Positions 7,133 to 14,905 of a stretch of 39,617 nucleotides of DNA are shown piece by piece (the first letter of the stretch is position 1; every line of letters begins with the position of its first letter). This DNA is from Patulibacter americanus DSM 16676 (GTDB taxonomy: Bacteria > Actinomycetota > Thermoleophilia > Solirubrobacterales > Solirubrobacteraceae). The stretch is from NCBI RefSeq assembly GCF_000420025.1, contig NZ_ATUD01000019.1, forward strand, positions 2,501 to 42,117, written 5' to 3'. The position numbers and the translations under genes were made by a program. The notes under the pieces are model-generated. The model made no database searches, was not told the DNA's origin, and saw only the letters and a list, made by a program, of their open reading frames with translations.

Positions 7133-7818
7133 GCGGCGGGACGGACGAGCGGCAGGGGACCGCGGAGGCCGTCTCCGACCGTCCGGCGCGTCTCGTGGTC
7201 GTCGACTACGGGATGGGCAACCGGCGCAGCGTCGAGAAGGCGCTGCAGCACGCCGGCGCCGACGCCGTCGTCACGGACGACCCGGACGAGATCGCGCAGG
7301 CCGACGGTCTGGTGCTCTGCGGCGTGGGCGCGTTCCCCGCCGGCGCGCAGCGGCTGCGCGAGACCGGCCTGGGCGACCTCGTCAAGGACCAGGTCGCCGA
7401 CGGCAAGCCGCTGCTCGGCGTCTGCCTCGGCATGCAGCTGCTCTTCGAGCGCTCGGACGAGCGCGGCGGCGCCGAGGGCCTGGGCCTGCTGCCCGGCCCC
7501 GTCCGGCAGCTGCCGCCGGTCGAGGGCCTCAAGCTTCCCCACATCGGCTGGAACTCCGTGACCTGGACCCCCGGGACGACCTCGCCGCTGCGCGCGGGGC
7601 TCCCGGACGGCACGGCGTTCTACCACGTGCACTCCTACGTGGCCGAGCCCGAGGACCCCGGCGACGTCGTCGCCCGCGGGGACTACGGCCGGCCGTTCGT
7701 CACCGCGGTGGGTCGCGGTCGGGTGTACGGAGCCCAGTTCCACCCTGAGAAGTCCTCCAAGGACGGCCTGCGCATGCTGCGCGGGTTCGCCGAGACCTGC
7801 ACGAGGTGCGCCACGTGA
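7129..7818 (+). CDS. hisH: Imidazole glycerol phosphate synthase, glutaminase subunit
   Basis: The 229-residue class I glutamine amidotransferase feeds ammonia to HisF. Cys99 lies in the nucleophile elbow GVCLGMQLLF, and the His/Glu pair in QFHPEKSSKDG completes the triad. The family start motif VVDYGMGNRRSVEKAL begins only at about residue 24, so the protein carries a short, probably disordered N-terminal extension (MSGGTDERQGTAEAVS...). The ATG at 7129 is favoured by its ATGA overlap with hisB. A shorter product from a GTG at about 7195 would remove the extension but would start inside the first strand. Confidence 0.95.
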   Translation: MSGGTDERQGTAEAVSDRPARLVVVDYGMGNRRSVEKALQHAGADAVVTDDPDEIAQADGLVLCGVGAFPAGAQRLRETGLGDLVKDQVADGKPLLGVCLGMQLLFERSDERGGAEGLGLLPGPVRQLPPVEGLKLPHIGWNSVTWTPGTTSPLRAGLPDGTAFYHVHSYVAEPEDPGDVVARGDYGRPFVTAVGRGRVYGAQFHPEKSSKDGLRMLRGFAETCTRCAT

Positions 7819-8543
7819 TCCTGTACCCCGCGATCGACATCCTGGACGGCCAGGCGGTGCGCCTGGTGCGCGGCGACTTCGACGAGAGCACCGTCTACCG
7901 CGACAGCCCGCTCGAGGCCGCCCGCTCCTGGGTCGAGGCCGGTGCGCGGTTCCTGCACCTCGTCGACCTCGACGGCGCGAAGAGCGGCGAGCCCGCCCAC
8001 CTGGACGAGCTGGCGAAGATCACCAGCGAGCTCGACGTCCCGGTGCAGTGGGGCGGCGGCCTGCGCACGATCGAGGCCGTCCGCGACGCGCTGAAGGCCG
8101 GCGCCGAGCGCGTCATCCTCGGCACGGCCGCGATCACCGACCCCGACTTCCTGGACTCCGTCCTCGGCAGCCACCGCGACCGCGTGATCGTCTCCGTCGA
8201 CACGCGCGGCGGCATGGTCGCCACGAAGGGCTGGCTCGAGACGACGACGATCGACGGGCCCGAGGCGATCAAGCGCCTGCAGCAGCGCGGCGTGCGGCGG
8301 TTCGTCTACACGAACGCCGACCGCGACGGACTCGAGCAGGGCCCGGACATGGACGAGGTCCGCCGGATCTCGCAGGCCGTGCGCGGCTCGTGGATCTTCT
8401 CCGGCGGCATCGGCACCACGGAGCACCTGCAGCAACTCGCCGACGCCCGCATGGTCAACCTCGGCGGCGTCATCACGGGCAAGGCGCTCTACGAGAAGCG
8501 GTTCACGATCGCCGAGGGCCACGCGGCCCTGCAGGTCCGTTGA
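7815..8543 (+). CDS. hisA: ProFAR isomerase (HisA, possibly PriA)
   Basis: The 242-residue (beta/alpha)8 barrel isomerises ProFAR to PRFAR in histidine synthesis. The GTG at 7815 is preferred over one at 7806: it overlaps the hisH stop (GTGA) and places the first catalytic Asp at position 8 (MILYPAID), as in the family. The second catalytic Asp is in [10 protein letters not shown], and the phosphate-binding loops GGGLRT and [10 protein letters not shown] are visible. Many actinobacteria use a bifunctional HisA/TrpF enzyme, PriA. The sequence reads closer to ordinary HisA, but I cannot settle this without knowing whether the genome has trpF. Confidence 0.93.
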   Translation: MILYPAIDILDGQAVRLVRGDFDESTVYRDSPLEAARSWVEAGARFLHLVDLDGAKSGEPAHLDELAKITSELDVPVQWGGGLRTIEAVRDALKAGAERVILGTAAITDPDFLDSVLGSHRDRVIVSVDTRGGMVATKGWLETTTIDGPEAIKRLQQRGVRRFVYTNADRDGLEQGPDMDEVRRISQAVRGSWIFSGGIGTTEHLQQLADARMVNLGGVITGKALYEKRFTIAEGHAALQVR

Positions 8544-8568
8544 GTCCCCGCCGAGCCCCGGAGCGTCC

Positions 8569-9366
8569 ATGCACCTGAAGCGCGTCATCCCCTGCCTCGA
8601 CGTCGACGCAGGGCGCGTGGTGAAGGGCACGAACTTCGTGGGCCTGCGCGACGCGGGCGATCCCGTCGAGCTCGCCGCGCGCTACGACGCCGAGGGCGCG
8701 GACGAGCTCGTCTTCCTCGACATCACCGCGACGAGCGACCAGCGGGGGACGATCGTCGACCTCGCCCGCCGCGCGGCGGACGAGCTCTTCATCCCGTTCA
8801 CCATCGGGGGCGGCATCCGCTCCGTGGCGGACGCCCAGGCGGTGCTCGATGCCGGCGCCGACAAGGTCGCCGTGAACTCGGCCGGCGTGGCCCGCCCGGA
8901 GCTCCTGACGGAGCTCGCCGACCGCTTCGGCGCGCAGTGCGTCGTCATCGCCATCGACGCGAAGGCCGTCGCGCCGGAGACACCGCAGGACGAGCGGCCC
9001 GAGGGCGACGCCTGGGAGGTCTTCGTCGCCGGCGGCCGCAAGCCCACGGGCCGCGGCGCGGTGGCGTGGGCGCGGGAGGCGGTGGAGCGCGGCGCGGGGG
9101 AGGTGCTGCTCACGTCGATGGACGGCGACGGCACGACCTCGGGCTACGACCTGGGACTGACGCACGCCATCGCGCAGGCCGTCCCCGTGCCCGTCATCGC
9201 CTCGGGCGGCGCGGGCACCCTCGAGCACCTCGTGGAGGCGCTGGAGGCCGGCGCCGACGCCGCACTGGCCGCGTCGATCTTCCACTTCGGCACGTTCACC
9301 ATCGCCCAGGCGAAGGAGCGGATCGCCGCCGCCGGGATCCCGGTGCGCCCGATCCGCGTCGACTGA
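8569..9366 (+). CDS. hisF: Imidazole glycerol phosphate synthase, cyclase subunit
   Basis: The 265-residue TIM barrel pairs with HisH and converts PRFAR plus ammonia to imidazole-glycerol phosphate and AICAR. Catalytic Asp11 is in [14 protein letters not shown] and the second (near residue 130) in VIAIDAKAV. Phosphate loops [10 protein letters not shown] and [11 protein letters not shown] are clear. A short acidic insertion ([13 protein letters not shown]) follows the second Asp; actinobacterial HisF proteins often vary there. The ATG has a plausible ribosome-binding site (CCGGAG 7 nt upstream), and a 25-nt gap separates it from hisA. It is the last gene of the operon and ends 2 nt before the stop of the convergent propeller gene, leaving no room for a terminator. 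Confidence 0.96.
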   Translation: MHLKRVIPCLDVDAGRVVKGTNFVGLRDAGDPVELAARYDAEGADELVFLDITATSDQRGTIVDLARRAADELFIPFTIGGGIRSVADAQAVLDAGADKVAVNSAGVARPELLTELADRFGAQCVVIAIDAKAVAPETPQDERPEGDAWEVFVAGGRKPTGRGAVAWAREAVERGAGEVLLTSMDGDGTTSGYDLGLTHAIAQAVPVPVIASGGAGTLEHLVEALEAGADAALAASIFHFGTFTIAQAKERIAAAGIPVRPIRVD

Positions 9367-9368
9367 CC

Positions 9369-10721
9369 TCAGTCCCTGCCCCGCCGCGCCGCCTTCAGGC
9401 TCGCCACGTCCCGGCGGGCCTGCTTGCGCGGTACGAGGTGGTAGACGCTCGTGTAGGTGTCGAGGTACAGGCGCCGGCCGTCGGAGATGCCCGGATCGAA
9501 GGCGCCGCTGCGATGGCTGTAGAGCAGGGCCCCGTCCCGGGCGCGGCGGATCCCCAGCGACTTGCGGCCGAGGTTGGCGTACATCACGAGGTCGCCGATG
9601 ACCGTCACGCCGCCCGACACCTTGCCACCGAGGTTGCGGGTCCAGCGCGGCCGGCCCGAGCGGGCGTCGAGCGCGTAGAGGACGCCGCCGTAGGAGCCGA
9701 TGAACACCGTCGGCCCGCGGCCCGCGACCGGCGCGACCGCGGGGGCGGAGTACACGATGCCCTTCGTCCGCCGACGCCACGCCAGCCGTCCGGAGCGCTC
9801 GCCGACGGCGGACACGGAGCCGTCGACGTTGCCGACAAACACGCGCTGGTAGGCGACGGCCGGGGTGCTGTAGAGCCGGCCACCGAGGTCCTCGACCCAG
9901 CGCCGGCGCCCCGAGTCCAGCCAGATCGAGTGGAGCTTGCCGGCGTAGTCGCCGACGTAGAGCGCGTTGCCGTTGCGCGCCACCGCGGCCTTGACGGGGC
10001 CGTCGGCCCGGTAGCGCCAGTCCACGCGGCCGTTCGTGCGCGAGACGGAGAGCACGTCGCCGCCCTCCGTCCCGAAGATCACGCGGTCCTTCGTGATCAA
10101 CGGAGAGGACTCCGTGCGCGACGCGAGCCGCAGACGCCACACCCGGTGGCCGTTCGTCGCCCGCAGCGCGACGAGCTCGCCACCCTTCACGGCCTTGTTC
10201 CGCCGCAGGACGGTGGCGTAGATGCGCCCGCCGCCGCAGGCGGGGGACGAGGCCGCGAGCCGTCCGACGCGCGTGGACCACGCCGTCTTGCCCGTCCGGC
10301 GCTCGACCGCGCGGAGCAGCCCGTCGTTGCGCAGGTAGAAGATCCGGCTCCCGCAGAGGACGGGCGGGAACTCCAGCAGCACCCGGCCCGTCGAGCCCCA
10401 GCGCTCCACGAGCGGCGGCCGGATCGGCTCGGGGCCGGCGAAGGGCAGGTACCGGGTGCGCTGCGCGTTGCCGCCGTACATCGGCCAGTCGGCGCCGTCG
10501 TCGTAGCGGTCCTTCGGGTTCTCGGGCTCGCGCTGCGCCGTCGTCGTGGTGGTCGGCGGGGTCTCCGCGAACTCCACCGTCGGGTCGGACACCTCGCTCG
10601 GTCCGCGCAGGCGGTCGAAGGCGACCGCGCCGACGCCGAGCAGCGCGAGCAGCACCACGACGCCGAAGCAGCCGATGAGGCCCCACGGGCGGCGCGAGGC
10701 GTTCAGGGGCGAGCCGGGCAT
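9369..10721 (-). CDS. Membrane-anchored PQQ-repeat (BamB-like) beta-propeller protein
   Basis: The 450-residue protein has a short cytosolic N-terminus, one transmembrane helix (about residues 14-34, GLIGCFGVVVLLALLGVGAVAF), a Pro/Thr-rich linker (PPTTTTTA) and an extracytoplasmic eight-bladed-type propeller. At least six PQQ-like blades are readable, e.g. LLRAVERRTGKTAWSTRVG, LVALRATNGHRVWRL, VLSVSRTNGRVDWRY, VSAVGERSGRLAWRR and LYALDARSGRPRWTRNLG. No catalytic residues of quinoprotein dehydrogenases stand out, so a scaffold or surface-binding role is more likely; the function is unknown. It is divergent from the nucleotidyltransferase gene across 26 bp and convergent with hisF. Confidence 0.8.
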   Translation of the reverse strand: MPGSPLNASRRPWGLIGCFGVVVLLALLGVGAVAFDRLRGPSEVSDPTVEFAETPPTTTTTAQREPENPKDRYDDGADWPMYGGNAQRTRYLPFAGPEPIRPPLVERWGSTGRVLLEFPPVLCGSRIFYLRNDGLLRAVERRTGKTAWSTRVGRLAASSPACGGGRIYATVLRRNKAVKGGELVALRATNGHRVWRLRLASRTESSPLITKDRVIFGTEGGDVLSVSRTNGRVDWRYRADGPVKAAVARNGNALYVGDYAGKLHSIWLDSGRRRWVEDLGGRLYSTPAVAYQRVFVGNVDGSVSAVGERSGRLAWRRRTKGIVYSAPAVAPVAGRGPTVFIGSYGGVLYALDARSGRPRWTRNLGGKVSGGVTVIGDLVMYANLGRKSLGIRRARDGALLYSHRSGAFDPGISDGRRLYLDTYTSVYHLVPRKQARRDVASLKAARRGRD

Positions 10722-10727
10722 CGGGAC

Positions 10728-10737
10728 AGGGTACGGT
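10728..10737. promoter_or_regulatory. Overlapping divergent -10 boxes
   Basis: The 10-bp AGGGTACGGT contains TACGGT on the plus strand (10732-10737, 10 nt before the GTG at 10748) and TACCCT on the minus strand (10733-10728, 6 nt before the ATG at 10721). The two -10 elements share the central TA. Both transcripts would begin at or a few nucleotides before their start codons. Confidence 0.45.
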
Positions 10738-10747
10738 CCGACGCGAC

Positions 10748-11959
10748 GTGCCCGATCCGCTCCGCACCCTGCGCACCCCCGAGGAGGCCCTCGCCGCGCT
10801 GCGCGCCCTGCCCGCCGCCCGGCGCCTGCTCGAGGTCGCCCGCGCCGACGACGACGCGTGGCTCGTGGGCGGCGCCGTCCGCGACCTGCTGCTCGGGCGC
10901 GAGCCGCGCGAGCTCGACGTCGCGGTCGTCGGCCCGGTCGACGACCTCGCCGCGCGCCTCGGCACCGTCGTCGCGCGGCACGACCGCTTCGGCACCCTCG
11001 AGGTCGCCACGGAGGACGGCGTGCGCCACGACCTCGCGCGCGCCCGCACCGAGACGTACCCGCGTCCGGGCGCGCTGCCCGACGTGACGCCGGCCGCCCG
11101 GATCGGGGACGACCTGCCGCGCCGCGACGTGACGGTCAACGCGATCGCGCTGCGGCTCCCGGACGGCGGGCTGGCCGAGGTGCCGGGCGCCCGGGACGAC
11201 CTCGCCGCGGGCGTGCTGCGCGTGCTCCACGACCGCTCGTTCGTCGACGACCCCACGCGCGTGTGGCGGACCGCCCGGTACGCCGCCCGACTGGGGTTCG
11301 CCCCGGACGACGCGACCCGCGCCCTGGCGGCGCAGGCCGACCCCTTCACGATCTCGGGCGCCCGCCACGGCGCCGAGCTGCGGCTGGCGCTCGGCGAGCC
11401 GGACCCGGCGCGCGCCTTCGAGACCCTGCAGTCCCTGAACCCGCGCTTCCTGCCGCCGGGGTTCGCGCCGCGACCGCGGGGGCTCGACGACGCGCTGGCG
11501 CTCCTGCCCGCGGGCGGCCGGGCCGACCTCGTGCGCCTGGCCGCCTCGTGCGCCGGCGTGAGCCTGGACCACCTGCTGCCGTGGCTCGCCGACACCGGCT
11601 TCACGAGCGCGGAGCGCGACATCGTGGGCGCCGGCTCCCGGGGCAGCACCCTGGGCCCGCTGGCCGCCGCCCGCACGCCGTCCGAGATCCACCGCGCCGC
11701 CGCGGGTGCGCCGCCCGAGGTCGTCGCGCTGGCGGGCGGAGACAACGCCCGCCGGTGGTTCGACGAGCTGCGGCACGTGCGGCTGGAGATCGACGGGCAC
11801 GACCTCGTCGAGGCGGGCGTGCCCGCCGGTCCGGGGATCGGCGACGCGCTGCGGCGGGCGCTCGACGCCAAGCTCGACGGCGCGCTGCCCGCCGGGCTGG
11901 AGCCGCGCGCGGCCGAGCTGACGGCCGCCCTCGCGCAGCCGCAGGGGACGCCGCGATGA
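10748..11959 (+). CDS. CCA-adding enzyme / poly(A) polymerase family nucleotidyltransferase
   Basis: The 403-residue class II nucleotidyltransferase acts on RNA 3' ends. The head domain shows WLVGGAVRDLLLGREPRELDVAVVG, where the metal-binding carboxylates appear as E-x-D rather than the more usual D-x-D, followed by RRDVTVNAIALRLPDG and the neck motif DDPTRVWRTARYAARLGF. The C-terminal half is helical and Ala/Arg-rich with no HD phosphohydrolase motif. Sequence alone does not tell whether it adds CCA to tRNA, adds only part of it, or polyadenylates, so no symbol is given. The GTG start follows a TACGGT -10 box closely. The stop overlaps the pgeF ATG by 4 nt. Confidence 0.85.
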   Translation: MPDPLRTLRTPEEALAALRALPAARRLLEVARADDDAWLVGGAVRDLLLGREPRELDVAVVGPVDDLAARLGTVVARHDRFGTLEVATEDGVRHDLARARTETYPRPGALPDVTPAARIGDDLPRRDVTVNAIALRLPDGGLAEVPGARDDLAAGVLRVLHDRSFVDDPTRVWRTARYAARLGFAPDDATRALAAQADPFTISGARHGAELRLALGEPDPARAFETLQSLNPRFLPPGFAPRPRGLDDALALLPAGGRADLVRLAASCAGVSLDHLLPWLADTGFTSAERDIVGAGSRGSTLGPLAAARTPSEIHRAAAGAPPEVVALAGGDNARRWFDELRHVRLEIDGHDLVEAGVPAGPGIGDALRRALDAKLDGALPAGLEPRAAELTAALAQPQGTPR

Positions 11960-12732
11960 CCGCGCCGGTGCACGACACGGATCCCGAGGGCATGCTCCGC
12001 ACCCCCGACGGCGGGCTGCTGTGCGCGCTGCCGGGCGCCACCGTGCGGTTCACGGGCCGCCGCGGCGGCGCCTCGACCGGCGCGTTCTCGTCGCTGAACC
12101 TCGGCACCTGGACCGCGGACGACCCCGCCGCCGTGGCGGAGAACCGCCGGCGGCTCGCGGCCGGCGCCGGGGTGGGCCCCGAGCGCCTCGCCCAAGCCCG
12201 CCAGGTGCACGGCACGGACGTGCTCGTCGTCGCGGGCGACGACGACCTGCCGGGGGCGCGGCTGGAGCGGGTGCGGGAGGCCGACGGCACCGCGACCGCG
12301 CTGCCCGCCACGCCGTGCGTCGTGCTCTGCGCGGACTGCCTGCCCGTCGGCCTCGTGGCCGACGGCGCGGTGGCGATGGTCCACGCCGGCTGGCGCGGGC
12401 TCGTCGGCGGCGTGCTCGAGGAGGGCATGCGGGCACTGCGGGCCGCCGGCGGCACCGGCGCGGTCACCGCCGTGGTCGGTCCCGGCGCCGGGCCCTGCTG
12501 CTACGAGGTCGGTGCGGAGGTGCACGAGGCGCTCGCGCCGCTCGGCCCGAGCGTCCGGCACGGGGACCACGCCGACCTGCCCGAGGCCGCGCGGCTGCGC
12601 CTGCTCGCCGCAGGGGCCGAGGAGGTCCTGATCGCCGGCGTCTGCACGATCTGCCGCCCCGAGCGCTTCTTCTCGCATCGCCGCGACGACGGCACCACAG
12701 GACGACAGGCGGGAGCCGCATGGTTGACGTGA
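11956..12732 (+). CDS. pgeF: Peptidoglycan editing factor PgeF (YfiH/laccase-domain family)
   Basis: The 258-residue protein belongs to the DUF152/YfiH 'laccase domain' family. Members in E. coli correct misincorporated L-Ser in muropeptide precursors; others have purine-nucleoside activity. The zinc-site residues are visible: His in QARQVHGTDV, Cys in LCADCLPVGL and His in MVHAGWRGLVGG. The C-terminal VCTICRPERFFSHRRDDGTTGRQAG is the typical family ending (shown up to a portion). The ATG overlaps the preceding stop by 4 nt, and the last 13 nt overlap the PLPBP gene. The pgeF-PLPBP-sepF order is characteristic of actinobacterial division clusters. Confidence 0.9.
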   Translation: MTAPVHDTDPEGMLRTPDGGLLCALPGATVRFTGRRGGASTGAFSSLNLGTWTADDPAAVAENRRRLAAGAGVGPERLAQARQVHGTDVLVVAGDDDLPGARLERVREADGTATALPATPCVVLCADCLPVGLVADGAVAMVHAGWRGLVGGVLEEGMRALRAAGGTGAVTAVVGPGAGPCCYEVGAEVHEALAPLGPSVRHGDHADLPEAARLRLLAAGAEEVLIAGVCTICRPERFFSHRRDDGTTGRQAGAAWLT

Positions 12733-13394
12733 TCGAATCGATCGACGCCGCGCAGGTGGCGGAGCGGCTGGCGGCGGTGCGGGAGCGCATCGACGCCGCG
12801 TGCGCCCGCGCAGGCCGCGACCCCTCCGGCGTCGACGTGCTCGCGGCCACGAAGTACCTCGCGGTCGACCAGACGCCGAAGCTCGCCGACGCCGGCGTGC
12901 TGCTCGCGGGGGAGAACCGCGTGGGGTCGCTCCTGGAGAAGGGCGGCCTGCCCGGCACGGAGCGCCTGCGCTGGGAGTTCATCGGCCACCTGCAGTCGCG
13001 CAAGGTCCCCGACGTCCTGCCGCACGTGTCGCGGATCCACTCCGTCGCCTCCGACAGCGTGCTGCGCCGGCTCGAGCGTCACCGCGACCTCGCCCGGCCC
13101 GAGCTCGACGTCCTGGTCGAGGTCAACGTGAGCGGCGAGGAGGCCAAGAGCGGCGTCGCCCCGGAGGAGCTCGACGCCACGATCGAGGCGTGCCCGTTCC
13201 CCGTCGCCGGGCTGATGACGATGCCGCCGGCCGCGGAGACGCCGGAGGACAGCCGCCGCTGGTTCGCCGCGCTGCGCGAGCTCGCCGACGCCCGCGGCCT
13301 GCGCGTCCTCTCCATGGGCACGACCCAGGACTTCGAGGTGGCGGTGGAGGAGGGCGCGACGGTCGTGCGCGTCGGCAGCGTTCTTTTCCGATAA
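12720..13394 (+). CDS. PLP homeostasis protein (YggS/PLPBP family)
   Basis: The 224-residue single-domain alanine-racemase-fold protein binds pyridoxal phosphate and buffers PLP levels; no catalytic reaction is known. The Schiff-base Lys45 is in LAATKYLAVD. GENRVGSLLEK, WEFIGHLQSRK, HSVASDS, VNVSGEEAKSG and GLMTMPP are all family motifs. Near the end the common SMGMSxD is SMGTTQDFEVAVEEGATVVRVG. The ATG at 12720 lies 13 nt inside pgeF, so translation is coupled. It lies 43 bp before sepF, its usual neighbour. Confidence 0.93.
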   Translation: MVDVIESIDAAQVAERLAAVRERIDAACARAGRDPSGVDVLAATKYLAVDQTPKLADAGVLLAGENRVGSLLEKGGLPGTERLRWEFIGHLQSRKVPDVLPHVSRIHSVASDSVLRRLERHRDLARPELDVLVEVNVSGEEAKSGVAPEELDATIEACPFPVAGLMTMPPAAETPEDSRRWFAALRELADARGLRVLSMGTTQDFEVAVEEGATVVRVGSVLFR

Positions 13395-13399
13395 CCGGG

Positions 13400-13415
13400 G
13401 AGGAGTTCGCTCCTC
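13400..13415 (+). promoter_or_regulatory. UUCG-tetraloop hairpin before sepF
   Basis: A perfect 6-bp stem, GAGGAG / CTCCTC, closes a TTCG tetraloop just after the PLPBP stop and 22 nt before the sepF ATG. The left arm is itself Shine-Dalgarno-like. It is followed by GAGAAT (13420-13425), a weak -10 candidate, and GGAG close to the ATG. It may be a small terminator, an mRNA-stability element or a mark of a separate sepF transcript start. Confidence 0.4.
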
Positions 13416-13437
13416 GTGGGAGAATCAGCCCGGAGTC

Positions 13438-14013
13438 ATGGCCCTGCGCGACATCTGGCATCGAACGCTCGTGTACTTCGCCCTCGCAGAGGAACGCGAT
13501 CCGTACGACGACGGGTACGACGACGAGCCGGAGTACGACGACCGCCGCGAGCGGGCCCGCGAGCCCGTCCGGGAGCCCACGCCCGTGCGGCGCATCGACC
13601 GCGCCCGTCGGCGCCGCGAGGACTTCGACGACATCTTCAGCGACGAGGACGCCCCGGCCCGCTCCGGCGCCCACCTGCGCCCCGTCGGCGGCTCGTCCCG
13701 TCCCGCCGCCGCACCGGCCCCGGAGCGCCAACGCGACGTGCGCGTGCACCTCGTGCTGCCCAAGTCGTTCAACGACGCCCAGCAGATCGCCGACCGCTTC
13801 AAGGACGGCATCCCGGTCGTCATCAACCTGCAGACGTCGGACACCGACCTCTCCAAGCGGCTCATCGACTTCGCCAGCGGCCTGACCTACGCGCTGGACG
13901 GCGGAATGCAGCGCATCGCCGACAAGGTCTTCATGCTCACCCCCGCCAACGTCTCGATCTCCGCGGAGGAACGCGCGCAGCTGATCGAGAAGGGCTTCTT
14001 CAACCAGAGCTGA
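13438..14013 (+). CDS. sepF: Cell division protein SepF
   Basis: The 191-residue protein is the FtsZ membrane anchor and Z-ring bundling factor used by bacteria lacking FtsA/ZipA. It has a short N-terminal amphipathic stretch (MALRDIWHRTLVYFAL), a long charged disordered linker rich in Asp/Arg/Tyr (about residues 18-95), then the conserved SepF fold at 100-190 with RVHLVLPKSFNDAQQIADRFKDG, PVVINLQ, RLIDFASGLTYALDGGMQRI and KVFMLTPANVSIS. The start is clear: ATG preceded by CCGGAG. A hairpin terminator follows directly. Confidence 0.95.
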   Translation: MALRDIWHRTLVYFALAEERDPYDDGYDDEPEYDDRRERAREPVREPTPVRRIDRARRRREDFDDIFSDEDAPARSGAHLRPVGGSSRPAAAPAPERQRDVRVHLVLPKSFNDAQQIADRFKDGIPVVINLQTSDTDLSKRLIDFASGLTYALDGGMQRIADKVFMLTPANVSISAEERAQLIEKGFFNQS

Positions 14014-14019
14014 CCGCCG

Positions 14020-14043
14020 GGCGTCCACGGCTCCGTGGACGCC
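14020..14043 (+). terminator. Terminator hairpin after sepF
   Basis: GGCGTCCAC / GTGGACGCC, a perfect 9-bp stem with loop GGCTCC, starts 6 nt after the sepF stop. The loop ends can pair further. No T-tract follows. Confidence 0.6.
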
Positions 14044-14057
14044 GGCACCCGCGCACG

Positions 14058-14075
14058 ACGGGCCGCGAGGCCCGT
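14058..14075 (+). terminator. Second hairpin after sepF with GNRA loop
   Basis: ACGGGCC / GGCCCGT, 7 bp with a GCGA tetraloop, lies between the sepF terminator and the proC promoter. It is probably a back-up terminator. Confidence 0.45.
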
Positions 14076-14122
14076 GCGTCGAGCGGCCGGGGCCCACGGG
14101 TGGGGTCACGACGGCGGACCGG

Positions 14123-14128
14123 TACCGT
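14123..14128 (+). promoter_or_regulatory. Candidate -10 box for proC
   Basis: TACCGT lies 12 nt before the proC ATG, so the leader would be only about 5-6 nt long. There is no Shine-Dalgarno sequence in that space. With the sepF terminators just upstream, this suggests that proC-yggT-lspA-rluD has its own promoter. Confidence 0.45.
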
Positions 14129-14140
14129 TGGGGGTCGCTC

Positions 14141-14905
14141 ATGCGCTTGGGATTCTTGGGAACCGGCAACATGGCCTCCGCTCTGGCGCGAGGCATCGGG
14201 GAGCCGGCGCTCTGCTTCGACCCCGTCGAGGAGCGCGCGGAGGCGCTCGCCCGCGAGCTCGGCGGCGAGGCCGTCGCCGACCCCCGCACGCTCGCGGAGC
14301 GTGCCGACGTGGTCGTGCTCGGCCACAAGCCCTACCAGCTCGAGGCCGCGGCCCGTGAGCTGTCCGGCGCCAAGGCGATCGTCTCGATCCTCGGCGGGGT
14401 CGACGTGTCGGCGCTGCGCGCCGCCTACCCCGACCGCCCGGTGGTGCGGCTCATGCCCAACACGCCCGTCGGCGTCGGCAAGGGCGTCGTCGCGGTCGCG
14501 ATCGAGGAGGGCGCCCAGCCCTCGGCCGAGGAGACGCGGGTCCGCGCCGAGGTGATCGCACTGGTCGAGCGCTGCTCCACCGTCCTCGAGGTGCCGGACT
14601 CCCGCATGGCGGCCGCGACGGCCATCTTCGGCGTGCTGCCCGCGTACGTCGCCGTCTGGGCCGAGGCGACCGTCGACGCGGCCGTCCGTCACGGCTTCAC
14701 CCCCGACGAGGCCGGGCGCGTCGTCGCCGCGGGCATCGAGGGCTCGGCGGCGCTCCTGCGCGACCAGGGCCACGACACGCTCGCCGTCCGGCGCGCGGTG
14801 ACGTCGCCCGGCGGCTCGACCGCCCGGGGCCTGCGAGCGCTCGACCAGGGCGGGTTGCGCGAGACCGTGCAGGACGCCTTCGACGCCGTCATGGACGTCG
14901 CATGA
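14141..14905 (+). CDS. proC: Pyrroline-5-carboxylate reductase
   Basis: The 254-residue NAD(P)H-dependent enzyme reduces 1-pyrroline-5-carboxylate to L-proline. The Rossmann motif GFLGTGNMASALARG opens the protein. VVRLMPNTPVGVGKG follows, and the C-terminal signature region RRAVTSPGGSTARGLRALDQGG contains the substrate-binding SPGGST. The length is slightly shorter than the usual ~270. Proline synthesis sits between sepF and yggT here, where many actinobacteria have only division genes; proC homologs next to sepF are also known in other lineages. The stop overlaps the yggT ATG by 4 nt. Confidence 0.94.
   Translation: MRLGFLGTGNMASALARGIGEPALCFDPVEERAEALARELGGEAVADPRTLAERADVVVLGHKPYQLEAAARELSGAKAIVSILGGVDVSALRAAYPDRPVVRLMPNTPVGVGKGVVAVAIEEGAQPSAEETRVRAEVIALVERCSTVLEVPDSRMAAATAIFGVLPAYVAVWAEATVDAAVRHGFTPDEAGRVVAAGIEGSAALLRDQGHDTLAVRRAVTSPGGSTARGLRALDQGGLRETVQDAFDAVMDVA

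Noticed and set aside
9369..10721. Quinoprotein (PQQ-dependent) dehydrogenase
   Set aside because: The blades are PQQ-like, but there is no recognisable catalytic Asp/Glu or Cys-Cys pair, and the protein is shorter than the dehydrogenases. A BamB-like structural propeller fits better.
8503..12678. A 1391-codon open frame on the minus strand
   Set aside because: It runs antisense to hisF, the nucleotidyltransferase and pgeF, and has low-complexity Arg/Ala/Gly composition. In DNA of this GC content stop codons are rare, so long phantom frames are expected.
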